A DNA stretch of 64,000 nucleotides from Stichopus chloronotus. Lineage: Eukaryota > Echinodermata > Holothuroidea > Aspidochirotida > Stichopodidae. The notes below the pieces were generated by a model, which was not told the DNA's origin, searched no databases, and was given only the letters and a program-made list of their open reading frames with translations. The position numbers and the translations under genes are program-made. Shown in pieces: positions 35,560 to 46,394 of the stretch (position 1 is its first letter; each line of letters opens with the position of its first letter). The stretch covers positions 23,860,769 to 23,924,768 of the forward strand of contig CM037836.1 in assembly GCA_021234535.1 (NCBI GenBank), read 5' to 3'.

Positions 35560-38500
35560 TATTAATGCTATTGTATGGGCTCTTTTGGGGATAGGTGGAC
35601 TCTAGCCATGTTTCACTGTACATGACGTGCTTATCAACAGCATTTTTTCTGCATATTAATTCTACATCCCTTCATGCTGTGAATGATTGATGAATTCAGT
35701 GCATACTGTTCATAACCATTATCATGTCATGCCAGGTTCAGTCTTCGGCACTGGTTTATGCAGACGGGGGGAGAGGGGAAAAGGGGGAAGTGCCAACAAA
35801 GACCATGGTCACCCGAAGGTGGACCAACAAATTGCTTATAGGAACAAATTTTTTTCAGAAGAAAATTAACTCCACAAGTATACACTTTTGTTCACCAAAT
35901 AACATCTGAGGGCAACTCAGAAAAAAATTTCCAAAGAGAGTCCGACATCCTTCTCCTTAGACCCCCTCTCTTATATCACTGTACCACCAGTTTGCCCCCA
36001 CCTCCCCGCACTTGAACTGCCAGTACTCTTTTGCAACACTGAAATATAGGACCTTTTGTTGGTTTTTTTTTTTTCAAACTTGCAATTCTGACTTGTCACA
36101 GGAGTGACTTTGTGATGGCCCTGTTTGCTCATGAGCACAAGACTAACTCACTTGATGTTCTTTTTATCATATTATTTGATGACTTCATGCTTCCCTCCTG
36201 TAAAGTTCCTTTCAGTACTAAATTGCCACTATGACATCAGGGGAAAAAAAAAGACTAACCTTCCCCTACTAAAGTTTAGAAGTGTTTACTTTTAGAAATC
36301 AAATATAACATTGTTTGGTCATTCTAAATTCAAATGGAATGCTGCAGGCACAAAAAAACATTACCTCTGATATTTGACAGTTTTGTTGGACTGGAATGTA
36401 AATGATTCAAGTGAGGCTGCAATGAATTTGACATTTGATGAAAACCAATTTGCTTGGAAAGAGGTTGCTGGAGGTTAATTCCCTTGAAAGGTGATAAATC
36501 CAAAACAAATTACATTTAATCCAAAAAGATATTTAAAATCTGGGTTAAAAGTAAAGACATCTATGAAAACATTACAGTAACTCTCTCTGAGATGATGGAA
36601 AACTAAACATCTAAAAATGTCCATATAGCAAAAGCAGAATAAGCCATTGATTTTATCCAATGGGGTAATAAATCCTACAAAAAGGAATAAAGAGCGGGTA
36701 TGCATATAAGAGTGGACTGTTAAAAAAAAAAAGAAAAAGATGGTTGGAATTCCAGAAGGCCCTACTTCCTTTTTGATGACACCTGAAGCCACCAGACACA
36801 AAAATAAAACCTCTTTCGATGATTTTGTTCTTTATTCACTTTGAAATGGATCATACCAGGTAAAAACTACCAACTTTTCCCTAAATAAACTTAACAAAAT
36901 CCACTGTATGCAGTGGTAACTGTGTCAGAGGATGAATAAGCTTGAAGAAGTAAAAAACATTAATTCAGAGCGCCAATGTAAAATACTTCAAAATGTTATG
37001 CTAAATGCCCTGGACATAGTAGGAAAATGTTGAAGCAGTGATAGCACCTACTGCAGGTGCTTTTTCCATCTGAAGGAGAACAAAGTCACTTATGAAGTAC
37101 AGTAACTTTTGATGGAGTGTTCTGTTTAACCACTGAAGCATCAATTTATCAAGTAAAGTGTACCAAAATAAACTCATTGTCGACATGTTGTGACGCAGAA
37201 AACAGCTTGTTATTTCACATAGATATGAAAGTATCAACATTGGCCCATGTTGCCTAGCAACTCCTCTGCATTAATACCTGCAGATGTGTAGGACTGAACT
37301 GCATCTTGGAGGGGTGTGGAGGACCCATCATGGCCGGGAGGATGTGACTAGCATGACGATGTGAGACATTCAGGTTTGGAGCAAGATTTGAGGACCAAAT
37401 TCTGATTCAACCAGGGAATCACTTTGCAAGTCTGAAACACTTGTGCACCAACGACAGCATTACATATGGAGACGACTGTCCCCATTGCAGTGAGGAGCTG
37501 AACTTCTTACATGCCATTTATTGGTGGCAGCCGCAGGTTAAGTAGCACTGACAACAAATGGCACCAAAGAATAAGTGGAGGAGGTAAACCGTACAGATTA
37601 ACGAACAAGGTATTCTACATGTTAAAACCTTTAGGTGTTCCCATACAGTAAAGCTCCTCTCCGACCCTGATCGCGCAGCCATTAACTCATAGCCCTGGAG
37701 ACCCCTGGAAAAAAATGAGCATCTGAGATGGCTGACGTTACCAGCTGTTCATATTCATGTCTGAACATAGTAACTGAGTCACCTGTACAGTGCATCAATA
37801 AAACTCTGCTTTGTTGCTATGGAAACTCATGAGTGCATGCAACCAATGGAAGTTTTACAATTTGCAGTGCAGGATTACAGATGTGCAGGTACTATCTATG
37901 CACTAATATTTAAGGTCGTGTGACATGCACAGAGGTGGCTTCATTCAGAAGTTGCAGAGTGAACCCTGAATGAAAATTGGTTGGAATTATGTTAGTATCT
38001 ATTACCGTTTTTGAGATAAACTTTTCAAAGAAGGATGAAAATGCAAAACAGATGACATGGATTGTTCCACAGTGTCAGTACTTTTTTGTTAAGTCTACAT
38101 ATACTGACTCTTAGTTCCTATATTCCTGTGGTGAGTGATACCAACATTTTAGAAGAGAATATATGCTTCCATCATAAAACCATGTGGGCACATGAAAGTC
38201 TCACTTGTCCTTGAAATGAAGGTTTAGTAAACAAAGAACAACATTAGACATATTGCAGTAGCCCATCTCTCGACAAATTTGCATACTTAGCCAATGTTTA
38301 TTAATGATGGAGGTGTGAGAATATGCCTGTGAAATTGTCAATATTTGATGGACTTTGACGGATTTGCTCCTGTTTTCAACATTTAAAAATTATTAATACA
38401 CCCAATACTCTAAAATTTCCTTTTCATGTCACACAACCTCTAAGTTTGCAATGCATTACCGTCCACGGCCGAACACATACTGCCGTGGATGATGACGCAG

Positions 38501-38615
38501 GATTTACCTGTCAAGTCGAGGAAAGGTGTCGAGGGGATCGGCTCAAAGAGATGCAATTACTGGACATTCCATCTCCATCTTGCCGCTGATTGAAAATTTG
38601 CGATCAATTTAACTT
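35560..38615. other. no host gene seen; possible LINE zinc-finger scrap
   Basis: AT-rich sequence. A plus-strand frame at about 37415-37543 reads CTNDSITYGDDCPHCSEELN then FLHAIYWW, with a C-x2-C-x7-H motif of the type found near the C-terminus of non-LTR retrotransposon ORF2 proteins. No reverse-transcriptase block was found beside it. C/G-rich microtracts lie at about 35765 and 35960. Confidence 0.4.
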
Positions 38616-38619
38616 TTAC

Positions 38620-38786
38620 CAAATGGAGTGGGTATCCTCTGTGGATTGTTGATATCCATAATCTGCTTTGGAGGTAATTATCAACTCTTCTTCAGATTTC
38701 TCAATAAGATGCACTACAGTAGGCAAGTGGGCCCACTGTATTTTAAAAGTGGCGTGATGCACGCTTAACAAAGTCATCTGAAATCT
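38620..38786 (-). CDS. candidate exon of minus-strand gene
   Basis: A T-rich tract ending TTTTTTCTGTGAG precedes RFQMTLLSVHHATFKIQWAH then LPTVVHLIEKSEEELIITSK, up to donor CATTTG/GTAAAA. Phase is 0 to 2. The alternation of hydrophobic and polar residues around FKIQW looks like the C-strand/Trp region of an immunoglobulin-like or fibronectin-like fold, but the partner Cys is not visible and this is inference. It does not join 40365-40608 directly (phase 1 to 0), so a missing exon is required. Confidence 0.25.
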
Positions 38787-38789
38787 CTC

Positions 38790-40360
38790 ACAGAAAAAAA
38801 AAGAAAAAAAAGGTGCACCACAATAAAAAAAAAGGGAAAGAAAATTCATGCCTTGGTGGCAGAGATGTCTAAAAGTTCAAACTTATTACTAATAATATAA
38901 GTCCCTAGTAGAGATGCATATAGAGTTATTAAGTGAGAGAATACAGCATTAAGATTTCAGGTACCAGCAGCATTTAACACTGCAAAGTCAGTAAGCCTTA
39001 CTCCATAACCAGCGCTTTTCATGAGGGAATGGAGGGGCGGGACCTTGCCCCAGGTGAAAATTACCAATCCCCTCTGAAAACTAATGTACTAGTATGCTTT
39101 ACCATCAGAGTATACTACGTCAGGTGAGTTTTCTCAACTTTCCCCCTTGCAAACACGTTGCTTCTTTTCGTCAGGACAAAAGACTTAAACATTTCTCCTT
39201 CACCCCTCCAACCAGCCATCATCGCTTCAGTCACCCCCCCACCATCTCATGAACTGATGACTAATCAATTAATTAAGGGGCAATCACACTTCCTTTCGTT
39301 TTCCTCCTTTTTTCATTCAATTCTTGCCATGTATGAATGAACCAAGTTAATTAACACTGGACCTGTGCATTAACAGCAGGATAATGCATGATCAGGGTTA
39401 AAGCAAGCAATGCAAGAGGGCACAGTGAGAGTTTGATGAAAAATAGGAAAACATAAGGAAATTTCGGTTTGTAAATACAACCACTTGTTCATGGAAAATA
39501 AACCGCCCCCCAGAAAAGGTAAACATGATTCAGAACATGTCAATGACGTTTGTGCGCAATAGGCAAAGTACCACCATTGTTTTCTGGAAGAGAACAGACA
39601 AAAAACACTGTTGATCCATGTTTTTATTTTATTCCACCGGTGATTTTACTCTAAAATTGACTGTGCTTTATCTGAAGATATTGAATGGTCAAGTGACTGT
39701 AATGGGCCAATAGAAGTTGGGGATTCTTACCAAGTATGAACAACAGATGAAGTACTCAAACAAACTAAGACAGCTGAACATACCTTACATCGCTGTTCGA
39801 GTGTGAAGACTACCTATCTTTCATGATGTCTGCTATCTATATGATTTATCCTTAACCGATCACAAACATTTCCCACATCTTTTTGGATACTAATGTGTTG
39901 AGAGCTGTTCAGATTTTCAAACAATAGATTCAATGAGATCACCTAATCATGTCACACCTCAAGTGTGCTCAGAACAAAACCAATCACACACTGACTACAT
40001 CACCACCCACACGCAGAGTCCTACGCCACCAACCAACAAACGAGTTATTTAACGTAAATCTTTAATTCCCTCAACAATGTGAAAGGCCTACATGACGCCT
40101 GTGTATTTTTGTGTTTATGTCTACATACAGTAAGTATGTATGTATGCAGAAATAGCTTAAACCTTAACGAATTGGTGATTATATTTACAGCTTTCATGAT
40201 AGGCACGCTCTCCCTCTGCCTATACTGTGCAATATATCCATCCTCATGTATGCTTTTTTTTTTTTGCAGTACTTGATGAAGGCCAACTTTCGGAAAGCTC
40301 AGAATAAACTCTAGTGATAAAACAGACATACCAACTCCGTCTTATCTTTTGCATTACTTC
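38790..40360. other. no gene seen
   Basis: AT-rich sequence. ACCTTGCCCCAGGTG near 39050 and a C-run at 39233 are the only compositional features. No exon bridging the phases of the neighbouring candidates was found. Confidence 0.5.
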
Positions 40361-40364
40361 TTAC

Positions 40365-40608
40365 GGGTATATATACATACATCGCTTTGGAATTTTGGAA
40401 CTGGGTAGATCAAAAAGTTTAAATCATGGATAAACTCTACATGCACTCTTCCAGGCAAAGATGTTATCATTTCATATTCATCTTCATGTATTAATATTTC
40501 TTTGCTCTTGTGACTGAAACCTTGTGAGCAGGTATGTCTGCCTGGGTCTGTAGTTGTAACATCAAGAACATGGTTCACATTCTTGATCATTAAGTTCTCT
40601 TTACAGTT
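40365..40608 (-). CDS. candidate extracellular exon of minus-strand gene
   Basis: The segment lies between ACATACATACCGTACAG and a good donor (ACCC/GTAAGA), 244 bases, phase 0 to 1. It reads NCKENLMIKNVNHVLDVTTT, then DPGRHTCSQGFSHKSKEILI, and later LPGRVHVEFIHDLNFLIYPV. L-x-I-x-x-V followed by D-x-G-x-H-T-C resembles the F-strand of an Ig domain (D-x-G-x-Y-x-C). This is a pattern-level suggestion only. It joins in frame to the possible signal-peptide exon at 42527-42664. GC is about 38%, so chance is not excluded. Confidence 0.3.
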
Positions 40609-42526
40609 CTGTACGGTATGTATGTGGTAGGATAGCTCATGTTACGGTGCTGCACAAAAGAGGGGAAACAGTATAAGCCCTTAATCCTTGCACTTCCATC
40701 CCTGGCTTCAGACATCTACACCCTAACGGCTCCCCTGCATTCCTCCTCCATACCTGCATTGTTCCTCACATATCCAGTACGCACATAAACAGGACACACA
40801 AACCTGAAGGCAATGTACTGTACACTGGTCTGCACTCTTACAAATCCGAATCCGGAACAATTTTCCAAACATCTGAATTTTTCCTTTACTGCCCTTTTCT
40901 TTTGTGCATGATGGCTGGCGGCCATCAAAATTTCTTTAATTTCTCGTGGCTGAATAAATTTACAGCAGTTTTACCTAATACCAAGATTATGCTGGAATTC
41001 ATTTTTGAAATCTAAAGAGACATGACAATTGCCATCATACATATTTCTTATAAAAGATCGAACATGGTTACAACAAATAAGCAGCCATTGTTTCTATACC
41101 AGAAGTCAGTCTCCAAGTGTTCTCTGCTATCTTTCTCGATACCCATTACACTGCTTTAATTAATGCCTACTTTCCGATTATAACTTAAGATTGACACTAC
41201 TGCAGAACCCGATTTCACAATCTCTGAAATATGCGCCCTCGCATGAGACATCAGTTAAATATCCTTTGACTGTTTCACCTTTTTAAAAACTTCTTGGTCT
41301 CCCGCCAGGCTCCAATGTTAACTATGTTTATCAAACTTCTTTCTTTAAGACTGATGAATGTTCAATAAGTGACACTCTCCTCTGGGCAATGGCATTAAAC
41401 GATTGAAATGTGAACATAAGTGAGGCACGCAGGTACTCCACAGAGAGCCATCAGCTGAGGACAAGTCTCTAAAGGTTGTTCCTTGCAAATGACTGACACA
41501 AATCATGGGAAGCTAATTGCTCATGAAGAACCACAACATATAAAACATTTGATGATAATGTCTACTTTATCATGACAGGCAATCAATTTAAAATCCTACC
41601 TCTGAGAACAAACCAGCTACCATCTTAGGATTGACTTACTGAGCACTTGGTGATGCTCACCACAGTAAAAGCTTCAAACAAGACACAAGACAAGGGAAAG
41701 AGCTTGTCCCGAGGCGGAGCGTCGCACATACAACGAAATATCAGATCCAAATTTTGGAAAAAAATACTGGCAGTGAGACTATCAGTTAATTTCTTTGGTG
41801 TTAATCACTCTTAACTGACATCTGATCTGCAGTCCTCCTATAAATTGACCCAGTCCAATCTAATGTAATGAACGACTCTACGGGGACATTTCGCAACCAT
41901 TCCGATATTTTTCAGGCTATCCGATAAAAGCTGTCCTTTCGGATGAGTGCAAGCCAAGATTGCTTCATGACATTCTATTTTTTAACTCAATGGCAATGCC
42001 ACATATGATAACACAAAGACTCGAAATTTTTGGTTCTAGTTGTCGACTAAGTTTGGAGAGGATACAAGCAGACACTGACAAAAAAAATCGTATCAGAAGT
42101 GAATCCGATATCGCTCTATCATGACCTATGCTTTTACTGTCTTTTGTTTGCTACAGAGGCCTCCAGGAAATCTTTAAATGCCATAAATTGCAGTTTACGA
42201 GGACATGGGACCATAAAGTTGGTACTTGGATACCATTTCAGTGCCAAACGTCTTAACACAACCGGTACATGCATGCTTTCCAATATGGGCTGAGCACATG
42301 GTCTGTCCTTTTTGTTTTTATTCAATTCCAGTCAGTTCTGAGGGGAAACTACGTGTCACTTCATATACATTGTGATGCAGAATTTAATGGTCAACAGTAA
42401 ACCCTGCTGTGGTTTTTAAATCCACGGGATAAATTGTAACGCAAGGACCGAGAGAACTTGGGTGATCGACCATAACCATGTGAAGAAAACACTGCAAACT
42501 TTGCTTTCCATCAGGATCATAGTTAC

Positions 42527-42664
42527 CGTGTAGGTAATTACGATGACTGCAACCACAATTGCAAGTCGAAAACCCATCCTTGTGGACTCCCTACCCGACC
42601 ATAGCTTGAACAACCCATTTGTGACATTAGTTTTTACTTCTGGCAAACTGCGCAAATTGTCAAA
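42527..42664 (-). CDS. candidate first exon with signal peptide or anchor helix
   Basis: After a pyrimidine-rich acceptor-like tract (TTGCTTCTCTTCTTTAG) the frame is open for 46 codons to donor CACG/GTAACT. The internal ATG lies in good Kozak context (ACAAGGATGG) and gives MGFRLAIVVAVIVITYT, a basic residue followed by about 13 hydrophobic residues, typical of a signal peptide. Alternatively the whole open segment is an internal exon with a transmembrane helix preceded by Arg/Lys. It ends in phase 0, which fits 40365-40608. Confidence 0.35.
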
Positions 42665-43284
42665 CTAAAGAAGAGAAGCAAAAGTCTTGATCAAACTTAT
42701 CTCTTATTTTCAAGTTTACATTTACAGGAACTATGACTTTGCAGGCACGGTTGTACCAGACAGTTTCAACAAAACAACATCGCTAAGGTAAGAATAATTC
42801 AATTTCCTGATGATGGGGTTAAAATTGATTACGCTGGTTGCCCAATTACCTAAAATGTGAAGGCGAAATTGGCCATCTTGGAGGATGGGGCATTACATGA
42901 AGTACGTTTAAACAACCTTGCACTAATCAAATTTAAGTCCTGGCTGGGGGAGCACAAACGTGACACATATAAATTTTTGCCTTTCAAAATTTTCCTGAAA
43001 TGGTCCTCATCATGACAGATGATGATGACCCTTCAACTAGTTCCTCAGTGAGCTGAGACAACATCGCCCACAGTTTCCAAGAGGCTGTGACTCTTCATTC
43101 TCTCCACCAAAGCTTCTCATGTTTTTACATTAAAAGTTAAGCATCTGCTGGGGAGTTCGTTAGTAACTTTGAATTCACGTTGAACACAATTATTGGTTTC
43201 AATGTACACGCGCATGTGTCGTTGTGTGCGTGGGAAACGCGACTGACAACATCAATGCCTGGTTCTGAAACAGCCACACAGATC

Positions 43285-43540
43285 CAAGTTTCACCAACGT
43301 ATGCTGTACATGTGACAAAATTCAATGTGCATATAAAGTAAGAGCAACTTTACTGTCACGCCTGAACAAAAGATGCAAGGTGTTAGTTACATGTGCAAAG
43401 CAAAATGTTATATTATAACATCCCCTAACATGAGTTACATTTTCGGGTACCTGGGTGGGTATCCAATAGACTATGGACATGTGCCGCCTGGGTCCAAATT
43501 TTGAACCCAATGTAAACACTGAGTGTATGGTAAATGGCTC
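43285..43540. repeat. dispersed repeat, copy B
   Basis: Diverged partner of 19030-19290 in the same orientation. The clearest shared blocks are AGACTATGGACATG and TGGGTCCAAATTTTGAACCC, with matching spacing upstream to a TTTCACCAACG block. The minus frames at 43137-43549 cross it and are not genes. Confidence 0.6.
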
Positions 43541-43544
43541 CTGA

Positions 43545-46245
43545 AACAAGAATCAAGTGTACTCAGAGGTTTCCATTAATTCTTACAGGAAACTATTGCC
43601 TTTGAATAAACCAACGTGGCACACAAGAAGCTGTTTACATCATTGTTAAACCAATCAGTCTCACCAATAAACATCAGAAATAACTTCATCTCCCTCCTCA
43701 AAACACTTGTAGGATGAGTTATGAAAAAGTGAATCATTTGAATTGTTGAAAGTTTGGGTGAACAAATGTGAAAAACTTGTTTCTTGAAAAACAAATGAAA
43801 GCAGTTACTAACCTGCCTTGTTTTGAATCATCTGTCATTTTGTTGTCTACAATATTAGTTTTTAAAATGTGACTCTGTTCTGTAGAACAAAGACAATATT
43901 TCCCATTGACATGTATCCAAATACCCTTTAATGCTGGTCCCAAGGACTCTGACTTGCCCAGGTAACCGATTAAAAGCAAGTTCAACTTACTCTTTTTAGT
44001 GTGGCAACAAGGGCTAGGGCTAGGCTGGGTCAGGGCTACTCAATCTCCCTCCGAAGGAGGATTGAGTCAGAGTTTGCCCACCTTACCTCCCCCTCCCCCC
44101 TCCCTGCTGGCGATAACTGGAGTTTCCTTTCAAACCTTGGGAAACTGCACATTCCTTGGCTTACTATTTGATGTACACTGCCTGGTTGATACACAAAACA
44201 GAACAACATAGCCGATACAAAAGCATACACAGCTATCACCCACAAGCCTTGATGCTTTTACAAGAACCCAGGCAGGGAGGACTCAAAGCGGACAAATGTC
44301 AAATATAACGCATAGCTGAGTTGCACATATGTCCCATTTTGTTGTAACTGATTGAACCTGTAATGTTAAATTTGATCGATAATGTGAAAACAACCTGTCA
44401 AGTAGACAAATTACCAATAATGTACGAACAACCTGTAAATTAACCAATTTGCCTGCCTAGGGAGTGGGTGCCTCTACCCTTTAAAAACCGTTTGTCTCAT
44501 TATGTGGTTCTGGATGCAAAATGATGCAAGATTTGTTACCCAACAGTTTGTAAGAATGCATATGTAACCAAACTGGGCAGAAGTTTACCCAACTAGTGAA
44601 GGAAGGGTAGTAGGTAGACAGGTTGGTAGATAGGCATTCTGACAAGGAGCATGTGAACAGTGGTTCGTGCTTGCGCATGTGACGGTGAAACAACAAATAA
44701 AATAAAAACTTGGGGACCCCAACCCCAATGTATACCCAACTTACATAATAGCAGTGTTTTGTCTGAACGGAGCCTCGGTGGTTTATGATTGTCTTTAGGA
44801 ATTTTTCCCTTGTTGCCCGAGAAAGCCAGTACGCTTTTGAATATACCACTAGTGATTATTTACAAATTAAGCGAATCACCTTTACTAAATTTCTGTTAAG
44901 CTGACTCAGCTGGGTATTGAAGTATTGCAGTGACAGAAATGATGTGAAATTAGGGTACCACGATGTCCTATCAACACATATCGAGGATCAGTACATGCAG
45001 TGTCTGTCCTTCTTAAAATTTCTGTATAAATACCTCATGGCATCAAAGGTGGTGTGGGGTATGATAAAATGTCAAACTTGTCACCTGATCTGTGCCCTCC
45101 AGTGTTTTGGCATTCATTCTGCCAATAATGCAGAAATAATGAATCAATGCTCCATAGAGCACAAATCTCCTCAAATGACTTTGTTAGATGTTAAGGCTGC
45201 ACTGTGTCTCATTTTCTCCCTGAGGTGGCAATGTGTAAGATTTTTCAAGCAAAGGATGAACATGTAACAGACTTTAAGAGGGACAGTTTCATCATGAAGA
45301 AACAAATGAGGGACAAGGGGTAGACCTAAATTCAATATATACTAGAGACTTAGAAAACAAGGACGCATGCTTTATAATAAATTTGGTTTGAAATTAGTTT
45401 TTACATTTCATGTGTTTTTAACGTAAATTAGTATAAAAAACAACTGAAGTAAAGACGTGACAAATAATTCAATATTGTACTTATTACTTGTGTGACTTGC
45501 AGACATACAAGTTCAGAAAAGACTATCTACCATCGGCAGCATCTTGTGTATGAGCAAAACCCTGCAGCCTACTGACAAATGTCAAAAGACAAAAAAGAGA
45601 AGAAAGTTTACATTCTTTGTTGCCTTCAGAGTAATACGAAAAGGAACCTAACAACCCACCCACCAAAATCACAACATAGTGAATAAAAAACTCACTTTGG
45701 GAAGATGCAATGTCCTACACCTGATTTCATGCTATTTAAATTTTTCAACATGGTTAACATTTACAACAGATAATTATCAGTCCCAAAACTAGTTCATCCT
45801 TGTCATGTAGTCATTTCTCTGGAAAGAACCTTGGAAATCTTGCAAAAGGTATTGGAAAGACTTTAAAAGATGCAAAACATTGCTCTAGATTGCATCTATA
45901 ACAGTAAAAGATCACCTTTCAGTTACAATTGGAGGGCATCCTAATGTACCATAACATATAGTACATCGCCTATAGTCGACGTTATCAAAATGACTATTGA
46001 GACAAATTCAAACGAGGAAGCGCGATTATTTAAGCTCTTTGGACTTTCTTTGGCTACCATTTTTAATCTTTTGGTTTGAAACCCTCTGACTGATGAATAT
46101 AATATTCATATTATGTATATGAATGCCACTTATAGTAACCTGTCCTATCAAACAATGTTTTCCTTGTGTTCATTCCATTCCCCTCTCAACAAGGAAAAAT
46201 GTTCATTAAGACAAGTGCAAACCATGTGACCTAAAGAATTAGAAA
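43545..46245. other. no gene seen; one short hairpin
   Basis: A 30-base near-perfect hairpin, ACTCAATCTCCCTCC / GGAGGATTGAGTC, sits at 44038-44069. Minus frame 44481-44849 (122 codons) and plus frame 44917-45267 (116 codons) are of chance length and unrecognised. Confidence 0.45.
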
Positions 46246-46249
46246 AAAT

Positions 46250-46391
46250 TTTATTAGCTTGTTGGCTTTGCTGGACAAAGTGTGTTCGAATCCTGGCAAT
46301 GTAGCAGTGACGCACTTGTGAATGAAACAAATAAAATGGTCCGGCATTTTTATTTCATTTTATTTATTTGTTTCATTCACAAGTACGTCAC
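46250..46391 (+). mobile_element. tRNA-like head joined to a long hairpin (SINE or foldback remnant)
   Basis: TTAGCTTGTTGG (A-box-like, about 46254) and TGTTCGAATCCTGGC (B-box, 46282-46296) are spaced as in RNA polymerase III type 2 promoters. Directly after them comes a hairpin: 46307-46338 (GTGACGCACTTGTGAATGAA, then ACAAATAAAATG) against its reverse complement at 46356-46391, with one mismatch and one 4-base indel. The combination suggests a tRNA-derived element that has been truncated or joined to an inverted duplicate. The flanking sequence is AT-rich. Confidence 0.55.
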
Positions 46392-46394
46392 CCA

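Noticed and set aside
44481..44849. 122-codon minus frame
   Set aside because: No homology recognised, no splice context, chance length.
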